Assembly: GCF_017094465.1 (NCBI RefSeq)
Contig: NZ_CP064791.1
Span: 2,170,001 to 2,234,000 of the forward strand
Origin: Halapricum desulfuricans
GTDB lineage: Archaea > Halobacteriota > Halobacteria > Halobacteriales > Haloarculaceae
Reading direction: 5' to 3'
Length of the DNA: 64,000 nucleotides
Part shown: one piece after another, positions 51,756-58,349 of the stretch
Position numbering within the stretch: the stretch's first letter is position 1
How the letters are laid out: each line of letters opens with the position of its first letter
Made by a program: the position numbers and the translations under genes
The notes under the pieces: model-generated
The model's input: the letters and a program-made list of their open reading frames with translations, nothing else
The model's database searches: none
What the model was told of the DNA's origin: nothing

Positions 51756-51771
51756 ACTAACATTACCGCCT
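51756..51771 (+). promoter_or_regulatory. Shared promoter box ACTAACATTACCGCCT, copy 1
   Basis: Immediately followed by TTTATATAGG, a TATA box for the small operon starting at 51872. The identical 16-mer stands before the TATA box of the second operon (53174-53189). Confidence 0.6.
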
Positions 51772-51871
51772 TTATATAGGTTTAAGTAGGGGTGTATATG
51801 GGAAAGTGGGGTGAAAGTGTAATCGCAAGACGGCTCAATTGTCATTAATATGTAATTGAGTGGAAAAAGAG

Positions 51872-52027
51872 ATGACAGCGAACGAATCTCGAATCCGAGT
51901 GTTGGCAGAACAGTTGGCTGAATTGAACGAACTTGAACGGGCAGTATACGGCTCAGAAACCGAAGTAAGCCACAATACGATGTTGATCGAGTTGATTGAC
52001 TGCTACAAAGAACAGAACAATCTCTAA
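51872..52027 (+). CDS. Small helical protein of the element, 51 aa
   Basis: The peptide starts MTANESRIRVLAEQLAELNE and ends with HNTMLIELIDCYKEQNNL. It is almost entirely helical with heptad-like leucines and could be a short DNA-binding or dimerisation protein. It is the first gene of a three-gene unit (30 nt before the RHH gene). It is too short for a confident family, but composition and position support it. Confidence 0.55.
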   Translation: MTANESRIRVLAEQLAELNELERAVYGSETEVSHNTMLIELIDCYKEQNNL

Positions 52028-52041
52028 TCGCATTACGGAGA

Positions 52042-52051
52042 CGTGTAGTAA
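52042..52051 (+). promoter_or_regulatory. CGTGTAGTAA motif, copy 3 of 4
   Basis: Lies 5 nt upstream of the RHH gene ATG, where a bound repressor or translational feature could control that gene. Confidence 0.5.
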
Positions 52052-52056
52052 TTTCT

Positions 52057-52329
52057 ATGAAGACAATCCGAATTTCGACAGATGTTCGTGACGACCTTAA
52101 GAATCAATTTTCAAATAAATCATACAGCAAAACTATCGCAGCTATGGCAGGGAGATACGCTAATCAGCAGACGGCTACGTGTAGTAACCACATCGAACGG
52201 GGACGTGACGAGACTGTTCCCATCAAAGTCTCTGACAATTGCCATAGTGTTTTGACTCGGATGGAATCTGATGTGTTTCACGATCCAGAGACAGTTTCCA
52301 TCAACGACGTTGTGAGGTGTCTGCTGTGA
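52057..52329 (+). CDS. Ribbon-helix-helix-like DNA-binding protein, 90 aa
   Basis: MKTIRISTDVRDDLKNQF followed by YSKTIAAMAG has the β-strand, helix, helix order of RHH repressors. The second half (TVPIKVSDNCHSVLTRM ... SINDVVRCLL) repeats the same order, suggesting a pseudo-dimeric double RHH. The likely role is control of the element's operons, possibly through the CGTGTAGTAA sites before and within its own gene. Its stop overlaps the next start as GTGA. Confidence 0.65.
   Translation: MKTIRISTDVRDDLKNQFSNKSYSKTIAAMAGRYANQQTATCSNHIERGRDETVPIKVSDNCHSVLTRMESDVFHDPETVSINDVVRCLL
52178..52187 (+). promoter_or_regulatory. CGTGTAGTAA motif, copy 4 of 4
   Basis: Inside the RHH reading frame, 127 nt after copy 3's end, and preceded by TA rather than GA. 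Confidence 0.45.
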
Positions 52330-53048
52330 CTCGGTGGAAGAACCGTGATCCAACAGACACGGGGGTGGATATGGATACCGACTACCTCGACGTTGGTGAG
52401 TCAGAACGGGCAGACGGCTGTCAGACCGATCCTGTTGGCTTTGACACCACACCATTCGACTACAGCCGAAAGGCGAATGGGGCGGACAAGAAGCGCGAGA
52501 AAGAGGATACTACGACAGAAAAGCCCGAGCTTCAACAAAAATCAGAGATACGAACATATCCGTCTAAATATCGTGCAGACGGGGAGAAAATTCCCGAAGA
52601 AGATCAGTGGGATGCTGGTGGGAACCTGTGGCGGGCACATGTCGGTAAACCGATGAAGGATAAAGAATCTGCTGAGGGTGAGGAAGTTGCATATCATTAT
52701 TGGCACGTGGGTAGCGACTTCGATACGGGTAAACAGAGCCGTAAAGATCGGGTGGAATTGATTGTTGATCACATCCTCAATGGGGACTATCGAACGGAAG
52801 ATGTGGTGTACGATGTGCTGCACTCTCCAAATAAGCACAGTTGGAATTCCAAGGGATTAGGCTTCGACGGTATGGCTGTCGGCTATTCAGCATACGTTCT
52901 TAGTGACGATCCGAAAGACGCCACTGCAAACGTGCTTGAACGAATTGACGATAGTCTACTACAAGGAACTGATTTATCTCGCGGAGATGTGTTTAAGGCT
53001 GCTCGCAAGGCATTTGACGAGATTGCCGATCGGCAGACTCGGCTGTAG
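52326..53048 (+). CDS. Element-encoded protein of unknown function, 240 aa
   Basis: The GTG at 52326 overlaps the RHH stop (GTGA), which fixes the start; an ATG 15 codons on is the alternative. The N-terminal 75 residues are polar and disordered. The C-terminal 160 (RAHVGKPMKDKES, AYHYWHVGSDFDTGKQSRKDRVELIVDHIL, then a helical tail) look folded and basic-acidic mixed. I recognise no family. Co-transcription with two small DNA-binding genes suggests an element-maintenance role. Confidence 0.6.
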   Translation: MTRWKNRDPTDTGVDMDTDYLDVGESERADGCQTDPVGFDTTPFDYSRKANGADKKREKEDTTTEKPELQQKSEIRTYPSKYRADGEKIPEEDQWDAGGNLWRAHVGKPMKDKESAEGEEVAYHYWHVGSDFDTGKQSRKDRVELIVDHILNGDYRTEDVVYDVLHSPNKHSWNSKGLGFDGMAVGYSAYVLSDDPKDATANVLERIDDSLLQGTDLSRGDVFKAARKAFDEIADRQTRL

Positions 53049-53134
53049 TCGGTATGAGAATGGGGTAACAGAAAACCGTCACCCCATCACGACTGTGATA
53101 TGTCGCCACAAGACAGAGTTTGACATCGAACCCA

Positions 53135-53168
53135 ATGCAGGTTCGTGAGTTGTCTCAGTCCCCTGCAT
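53135..53168. repeat. 7-bp inverted repeat ATGCAGG/CCTGCAT
   Basis: Arms at 53135-53141 and 53162-53168 lie between the two element operons, just before the second shared box. It could be a terminator hairpin of the first operon or an operator. Confidence 0.35.
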
Positions 53169-53173
53169 ATCAA

Positions 53174-53189
53174 ACTAACATTACCGCCT
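53174..53189 (+). promoter_or_regulatory. Shared promoter box ACTAACATTACCGCCT, copy 2
   Basis: Exact 16-bp copy of 51756-51771, followed by AT-rich TTTTTATATACT at about 53199-53210, which is the likely TATA box for the gene starting at 53236. Both element operons thus appear to share one activator or repressor. Confidence 0.6.
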
Positions 53190-53235
53190 CTTTTAAAGTT
53201 TTTATATACTAATAATTTTAGTTTGAAATAGAAGG

Positions 53236-53514
53236 ATGCGAGTGATTAAGACTGGAATCGAAGTCGGTGACGTACTGAAATTCGGAGAACTTTCGCACAT
53301 CAAATTGGACAGCGGGCACGGAACTTCACTCCGAGCAATCTCCCACGGGGAGGAACAGGAATACGTACTCCTAACAGAGCCAAATGCCCCCGAAAAAGAC
53401 GAACTTGATCTACATGACGATTCTGTAGTTCTTGGATTCGTCTCGGGGCAAGGCGTCATGTCTGAAACTCTGTGGTACGGAATACCTCGAAGCGTGTACG
53501 GGGGTGACGAATAG
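53236..53514 (+). CDS. Element-encoded small protein, 92 aa
   Basis: A β-rich acidic protein (MRVIKTGIEVGDVLKFGEL, VLLTEPNAPEKDELDLHDDSVVLGFVSG). No family is recognised. It is the first gene of a tight operon: its stop is directly followed by the next ATG with no gap. A TATA box about 30 nt upstream supports the start. Confidence 0.6.
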   Translation: MRVIKTGIEVGDVLKFGELSHIKLDSGHGTSLRAISHGEEQEYVLLTEPNAPEKDELDLHDDSVVLGFVSGQGVMSETLWYGIPRSVYGGDE

Positions 53515-54093
53515 ATGAATCTATCCCCGTCGCAAGCAGCCGAGTGTACTGCGCAGAAGCGTGACGACCGCCCCGAACGTAGCAACGACCTTTACCTGCA
53601 GCGACGTGTCGGGTGGGAATCGGGTTCCCCCGCAGTCGAATCATTCGAGAAGGTTCCTCTTGACGGAGATGTGAGTGAGTATTATGACGGATATATGCGA
53701 GGCAGTCGGCTGCTCCGCCCCGAAGCACACGACTTTCTCACCAATCTGTTTGACTCTGAGTTAATCACGTCCGTGGAAAAGGCGTCAGACGAAATCAACA
53801 CAGACGAATCCACCATATGGCAGTCCTGCTCGATTCACGGGATTGATATTCCAGAGGGGGGTGACGACGGGGACGAATCTAACCCGTCTGAATTGACTCT
53901 GCCAAGCCAGGAGACTTGGAAAATTAGTCTGCTAACCACCCCCGTGTATGAAGACCCTCGTGTTCTCACACAGCTGTTGGCGGGTGACGGTCTTAGCGTC
54001 AAGGAGAGTGCTCGCTATCTCAGTGACCGACTTGACACACAGGTGTCTGAGAGCGACGTAAGAGACGCTGCACGTCGCTGCAACTTGCTATGA
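53515..54093 (+). CDS. Element-encoded protein with HTH-like C-terminus, 192 aa
   Basis: The first 60 residues are polar. The C-terminal 55 (EDPRVLTQLLAGDGLSVKESARYLSDRLDTQVSESDVRDAARRCNLL) have a helix-turn-helix pattern. A central segment (INTDESTIWQSCSIHGIDIPE) is also HTH-like, so two DNA-binding units are possible. No family name can be given. It abuts both neighbours with no gaps. Confidence 0.55.
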   Translation: MNLSPSQAAECTAQKRDDRPERSNDLYLQRRVGWESGSPAVESFEKVPLDGDVSEYYDGYMRGSRLLRPEAHDFLTNLFDSELITSVEKASDEINTDESTIWQSCSIHGIDIPEGGDDGDESNPSELTLPSQETWKISLLTTPVYEDPRVLTQLLAGDGLSVKESARYLSDRLDTQVSESDVRDAARRCNLL

Positions 54094-54357
54094 ATGAAGC
54101 ACGAACCTATCTCTCGGGATAGCCTTTGTGATAGGGACGTGGTGAGGGATCTACTGAAAAAGGCACGTGATCACCCGCAAGTCGGTGGAAACGACGTGTT
54201 CGCTACGACAATGCTGGTACAGAATGGCCTTGAGACAGACGGAAATATCTTCTTGAGTGACGTAGCCACCGCTCTCGAATATTTCTGTGACATAGAAACC
54301 CCGTCACGACGATACAGTCGGTCAATGGAATTACGCATAGAGCGTAGTGACCAATAG
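54094..54357 (+). CDS. Element-encoded small helical protein, 87 aa
   Basis: Starts directly after the previous TGA. DRDVVRDLLKKARDHPQVGGNDVF and FLSDVATALEYFCDIETPSRRYSRSMELRI are helical and charged, suggestive of a small regulatory or binding protein. Family unknown. Confidence 0.55.
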   Translation: MKHEPISRDSLCDRDVVRDLLKKARDHPQVGGNDVFATTMLVQNGLETDGNIFLSDVATALEYFCDIETPSRRYSRSMELRIERSDQ

Positions 54358-54410
54358 ATCCCTTTGAGAGCAAAGGATATATATGGGGAGTAGAACTACT
54401 ATATAAATGT

Positions 54411-54749
54411 ATGGGATTGATGACTGTCGAAGAAGCGAAAGAGAAGCCAATTGTTGAAAGTGTTGAAAGGCACGTTGAGTGTGGTAGATGTGGAAAAGAG
54501 TATCAACAGGAATCAACTGAGAATGAGAGTTGCCCCGAGTGTGGTCAGGAAGCTGAATGGGAAAGGGTGGAAGATGTGATCGCCCTAAATACTGAAAATG
54601 TCTGTAACGGGGCAGAAATAGGTTCAATAGAAGATCTACATGGCGAATTACAGGGTTCAGCTACGGCAATCCATGCTCTGAACGCCAAGGGTTTCCGCTT
54701 GAGCCATAACCCTCGCCCTCACAAACCCGTCCTAAGAAAAGACTACTGA
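54411..54749 (+). CDS. Zinc-ribbon protein, 112 aa
   Basis: C24-GR-C27 and C41-PE-C44 form a four-cysteine zinc ribbon after a short helix. The C-terminus (DLHGELQGSATAIHALNAKGFRLSHNPRPHKPVLRKDY) is basic and may contact nucleic acid. An AT-rich stretch (ATATAAATGT) directly upstream may be a separate promoter. Function is unknown. Confidence 0.65.
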   Translation: MGLMTVEEAKEKPIVESVERHVECGRCGKEYQQESTENESCPECGQEAEWERVEDVIALNTENVCNGAEIGSIEDLHGELQGSATAIHALNAKGFRLSHNPRPHKPVLRKDY

Positions 54750-55545
54750 CGACACAGACAAATTCGGAGAGCGAGCGGATTTGAATGGCGGGTCAATCAT
54801 AAGTATACTTATATTTAGTAAGACCTATTCAAATACGGGTGAGGCCGCTATACAGCCATAATCCTAAATTTAGTAACTTTTCTTGTCATACTGGTTTTCG
54901 GTAGTGTATTCGCCATACGGCAGATCCATTCGGCCCCGAAATACTTACTGATAAGTGATATATCGGGATTAGATTCTCTGACCGACACGGATCTGACTGC
55001 ACGGCTCTGCCCCAATACCTCTTTAACCTGATATATCCTTTCCTGATTTGAATATCGGTTATCAATACGAATTTAGTCAAACCGCAAGAAGGCAACCGAA
55101 TTCGGGGGCACGACGGTACAGTCCCACTTTCGAACCTAATGGGTTTAGTCCTTAGTAGTGACACCAAATACCCCTGATTAGGTTCCCCGATCGGGAACAC
55201 GGCTGTGCCTACACACTTGTTATTGGAAAGTGATACGTATGGTCGATTGGTGTGGAGAGTCACGCGTATGCGGGTCTAATAGAAATTCTGGCCGTCTTTG
55301 CTCTCCCCAGCGGTCAACAGTCACGTACACGCAGACGCTTCTATAGACTATTCTGGCGGATTCGTGGGAGAAACGTACGATGACACCCACCTGTTTCGGA
55401 AACAACTCTGTAGACACTCACAGCAAACTCTCACCCGATTCTACTATGCATCGATGTGGGTGCATCGGCAGGTTTCTGACGGGGGTATCCGACTTTCTGA
55501 CACGTTTCTGTGGCTTTCGTGACGACAGTTTAGGCTAATTTTGTT

Positions 55546-55560
55546 GGTTCTGTTGCAACA
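55546..55560 (+). repeat. Solo sequence resembling an IS6-family terminal inverted repeat
   Basis: GGTTCTGTTGCAACA closely resembles the GGTTCTGTTGCAAA-type ends of IS6-family elements. No matching right end or transposase was found in the window, so it would be a remnant if real. Confidence 0.3.
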
Positions 55561-55687
55561 TAGTAGGGGGCAATGTATACAGCAGTAGATCGGGAGGAAT
55601 CAACCCCCTCTCGGCAGGCACGTCGGTGCTGTATCGCAAGAACCTACCCCCGTCACCTGTTCAATCTCGTTGGCCCTTGGTCCAAGT

Positions 55688-55698
55688 AGGCGGGTGTT
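55688..55698 (+). repeat. Possible integrase arm site, right copy (AGGCGGGTGTT)
   Basis: Same orientation and sequence as 48155-48165. See that entry. Confidence 0.35.
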
Positions 55699-55764
55699 TT
55701 ATGACGAATGCCCCTTTCTGTATACGTACAGAGGCGTTGAAAGTGCGAATAGCGGGGTGAACCC

Positions 55765-55834
55765 GCTCGGTTGGTGGGAACCCGAATCTTGGCCTTTCGA
55801 GCCGAGGACCAGGGTTCAAATCCCTGACCGAGCA
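55765..55834 (+). pseudogene. tRNA-Glu-like remnant containing attR
   Basis: Begins GCTCGGTTGGTG like the true tRNA-Glu and ends with the identical anticodon, T arm and 3' acceptor strand. The D arm is replaced by a shorter GGAACCCGA, giving 70 instead of 75 nt. The acceptor ends can still pair. It looks like a nearly complete but broken second tRNA-Glu, not merely a displaced 3' fragment. Confidence 0.6.
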
Positions 55835-55835
55835 T
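55786..55835 (+). repeat. Right attachment site (attR), 50-bp direct repeat
   Basis: Perfect match to 48033-48082, at the point where composition returns to the chromosomal type. Confidence 0.9.
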
Positions 55836-55953
55836 ATTACTGCGGACAACAACGACTTGGAGTGTCATCTCAGCGTCATCTGTCGGCAGTTCTGTGGTGT
55901 GATGAGACTTGAACCACGGCAGACACGAGCAACGTTGTGAGTATGTTCGGCTC

Positions 55954-55976
55954 CGGGTTCAAACCCTGACTGAGCA
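55954..55976 (+). repeat. Second, degenerate tRNA-Glu 3'-end remnant
   Basis: CCGGGTTCAAACCCTGACTGAGCA-like sequence matches the T arm and 3' acceptor strand of tRNA-Glu with a few changes, 120 bp beyond attR. It may mark an older integration at the same locus. Confidence 0.45.
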
Positions 55977-56070
55977 CACCACTAGTGTATACAAATCAAC
56001 GCGGAATTGCTATTTAATCGAGCGAGACTGCACACAAAGCACTTATGGCCACATTGGGTCGGTTTGACGT

Positions 56071-57099
56071 GTGAAACGTGAATACGCACTCATCGGGGCG
56101 GCGGTGGTCGTGGTGGTCCTTACGGTCCTGATCGCCCTGCTCGTTCCGGGGACGCTGGCCGAGGACGAGCGAACGGAGCCAGTTCGGGAAGGGGACTTGC
56201 AACTGTCTGAGATCCGTCTCACGCCGGGGAACGTCTCCGAGGAGTCGGCGACGCTGACGGTGACCAACTGGCTGTCACACGGGGGCGGTACGTCGGAGAA
56301 CGTCACGGTGCTCGTCCGTGCGGTCGACACGGACGACGAGCTGGTCAAGACCCGCCAGCGCCGGTCGATCGACCAGTTGACGGGCGACCGTGACGACGCG
56401 GTCGAGGTGAACGTGACTGTCGAGCGATCGGGCGGGTATCGCTTCGAGACGCTGGTCTTCGTCGATGGCGAACGCCGGGACACTCGGTCGGTCACGGTAG
56501 ACGGACTTGAAGGGCTTGAACCCGCATCCGCCAAGTCTGGACTGCAATTCCACGACTTCGGATCGCTGTTCCCGACGATCACCTACGAGGTCACGACCGT
56601 CGACTCCAACGACGTGACGCTCAACGCGACGGCGTTCCTGACCAACCGTGGAGACCACTCGGCCGAGGATCTGCAACTTCTCGTCCGCGCTCGCCAGGGC
56701 GATTCGAACGTCATCGCTGACCGTGCTGTCACCGACATCAACGACGTGCGCCCCGGTCGAACGGGCACGCCGACGGTCAGTCTGACCGTACCGGACAACT
56801 ACTCCTACCAACTGGACGCGGTGCTCACCCGCGACGATGTGATCGTCGACACCGCGGCTGCCGCGGCAAACCTTGATCCGACACAGACTGTCAAGGTGAA
56901 CGAGACGACCGAATCGATCGACCTTGACGTCGAGGATTTCGTCAGTGACGACCAGCCAAACGACGAGGGTCGTGATACCGTGGAATCGACGACCGAATCC
57001 GGCGGCGGCGACGGTCCCGGATTCGGGCTCGTTGCCGGCCTCGCTGCGCTGCTCGTGAGTGCACTCGCCATCAGATACTCCGGGGGAGATCAACTATGA
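56071..57099 (+). CDS. PGF-CTERM-type secreted surface protein, 342 aa
   Basis: An N-terminal hydrophobic segment (LIGAAVVVVVLTVLIALLVPG) is followed by two β-sandwich-like regions rich in NxT/S sites. The C-terminus has a Ser/Glu spacer, GPGFG, a membrane helix (LVAGLAALLVSALAI) and a basic R-Y end, the archaeosortase A sorting pattern. The protein should be lipid-anchored on the outside. Starts at GTG 56071. The next gene overlaps it by 4 nt (ATGA). Confidence 0.82.
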   Translation: MKREYALIGAAVVVVVLTVLIALLVPGTLAEDERTEPVREGDLQLSEIRLTPGNVSEESATLTVTNWLSHGGGTSENVTVLVRAVDTDDELVKTRQRRSIDQLTGDRDDAVEVNVTVERSGGYRFETLVFVDGERRDTRSVTVDGLEGLEPASAKSGLQFHDFGSLFPTITYEVTTVDSNDVTLNATAFLTNRGDHSAEDLQLLVRARQGDSNVIADRAVTDINDVRPGRTGTPTVSLTVPDNYSYQLDAVLTRDDVIVDTAAAAANLDPTQTVKVNETTESIDLDVEDFVSDDQPNDEGRDTVESTTESGGGDGPGFGLVAGLAALLVSALAIRYSGGDQL

Positions 57100-57650
57100 C
57101 AGATACAGACGACACTGACGACGACCAGACCGACCAGTCGACCGACGACAACGCACAAGCCGAGCGATCGGTTGACGACGACGGACAGAGTGATCGATCG
57201 ATCGGGACACCGCCCTCGGGCGAGGAGACACCAGAACCGGACGACTCGTCCGATGACGCGTCCACAGCTTCGGAGGACAAGTCACTGGGTTCGACAACCG
57301 ATTCGGTGACGGGCCGAGAGGAAGCGACGAACGATAGGTCAATGGCGGGTTCGACAGCGGGCACTTCGCCATCCTCGACCGACCGCAGGCGGGACACCGG
57401 TCGCCGAGACCGGCATCATAACACCGAGCGTACGCCTCGGGAGTATCTCGAATTGTTCGCACTGATCGGTCTCGGGTTGTTTGCCGCCGTGAGCGCGTAC
57501 GGCTTCTACGTGAACGCGAATCGGGCGATCGCACAGCTCGCTGCCGCGACACACGAGTCGCTGTTCCAGGCCGCGTTCAATCTCACGTTGCTGTTGCTCG
57601 CGCTCGCGGGACTGTCACTGCTGGCGCGACGGCGGTTCGACCTACCGTAA
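57096..57650 (+). CDS. Acidic protein with C-terminal membrane helices, 184 aa
   Basis: About 110 residues of Asp/Ser/Thr-rich low-complexity sequence precede two membrane helices (YLELFALIGLGLFAAVSAYGFYV and LFQAAFNLTLLLLALAGLSLLA). It overlaps the surface-protein gene by ATGA, so the two may work together at the membrane. No family is recognised. Confidence 0.68.
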   Translation: MTDTDDTDDDQTDQSTDDNAQAERSVDDDGQSDRSIGTPPSGEETPEPDDSSDDASTASEDKSLGSTTDSVTGREEATNDRSMAGSTAGTSPSSTDRRRDTGRRDRHHNTERTPREYLELFALIGLGLFAAVSAYGFYVNANRAIAQLAAATHESLFQAAFNLTLLLLALAGLSLLARRRFDLP

Positions 57651-57687
57651 GACAACGCTTTTCCGAACTCCAGCCGAAAGCCGGAGC

Positions 57688-58170
57688 ATGACAGACGAGG
57701 AACCCGACGAATCCGAAGCCGAACAGCAAGACGACATCCCCTCTCCCCGGAACACGCCCCGGGCGTCCGACCCGGACGAACAGGACGTCGAAGGGGACGA
57801 CGCCGAGGGCGGCGACGACGGGAAATCCTTCCGCGAGCGAGTCGAGGAGATCCGCCAGCAGCGCGCCGAGGAAGGAGACGGCGACGAAGGCGAAATGAGT
57901 CGCGAGGAACGGATGGAAGAGATGATGGGCGGCGGTGGCGGCCCCGGCGGCATGGGCGGCGGCAACCCCTTCGCGCAGATGATGGGCGGCATGATGGGCG
58001 GTGGCGGCCCCGGTGGCATGGGCGGCGCTCCCGGCGCTCCCGGCGGTCGCGGTCGTGAAGAGGAGGACAGCGGTAACGAGGAAGTCGTTCGCGAGCTGCG
58101 CAAGCTCCGCGACGAGGTCCACGACCTGCGCCGATCGGTCGATCGCGTCGCCGACGCGCTCGAAGACTGA
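57688..58170 (+). CDS. Gly/Met-rich acidic protein with C-terminal coiled coil, 160 aa
   Basis: An acidic N-terminus, a helical SREERMEEMMGG segment, then two near-repeats of GGGGPGGMGG around NPFAQMMGGMMGG. A C-terminal helix (EEVVRELRKLRDEVHDLRRSVDRVADALED) has clear heptads. It lies 37 nt behind the membrane protein. The function is unknown; the C-terminal coiled coil suggests oligomerisation. Confidence 0.7.
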   Translation: MTDEEPDESEAEQQDDIPSPRNTPRASDPDEQDVEGDDAEGGDDGKSFRERVEEIRQQRAEEGDGDEGEMSREERMEEMMGGGGGPGGMGGGNPFAQMMGGMMGGGGPGGMGGAPGAPGGRGREEEDSGNEEVVRELRKLRDEVHDLRRSVDRVADALED

Positions 58171-58349
58171 TCGCGGTTCTTCTCTAGCCACTCGGTTGCG
58201 AAGTCGACAAGCGCCGGCTGTGCCAGAAGCGTCCCATCGGCCTCGCCGACGGACCTGCGCCTGGTGATGATCGTCTGAGGGTGTCGGATCGCAATATCCG
58301 GGGCAGCATGTGGCCGAACGGGGCGAGATTGTCAGCTCGACGAGAGCAG

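Larger units (their letters stand above)
50826..51871. other. 1,046-bp gene-free segment rich in inverted repeats
   Basis: No credible gene in any frame. It holds two CGTGTAGTAA motifs (51134, 51164) and hairpins at 51246-51265, 51290-51326, 51295-51377 (paired arms), 51310-51350, 51436-51453 and 51560-51589. A 13-bp direct repeat TCAAATATCTTCA is at 51681 and 51710, and the box ACTAACATTACCGCCT followed by TTTATATAGG is at 51756-51780. It could be an origin, a non-coding RNA or a regulatory region. Confidence 0.7.
54750..55764. other. 1,015-bp gene-poor right end of the element
   Basis: AT-rich, with repeated TTTAGT words (ATTTAGTAA at about 54814 and 54869, ATTTAGTCA at about 55071, GTTTAGTCC at about 55142). 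GTTCCC/GGGAAC arms are near 55182-55198, an IS6-type end is at 55546-55560 and an AGCGGG/CCCGCT hairpin is at 55751-55767. Open frames here are short and have no protein-like composition. It may be an origin-like or decayed region. Confidence 0.6.

Noticed and set aside
54886-55522. Frames of 74-125 codons in the right end of the element
   Set aside because: No domain, no ribosome site and aberrant composition.
55653-55868. Minus-strand frames beginning LGQGFEPWSSARKAK
   Set aside because: This is the antisense of the tRNA-Glu 3' part; the same peptide appears opposite the true tRNA at 48007-48081.
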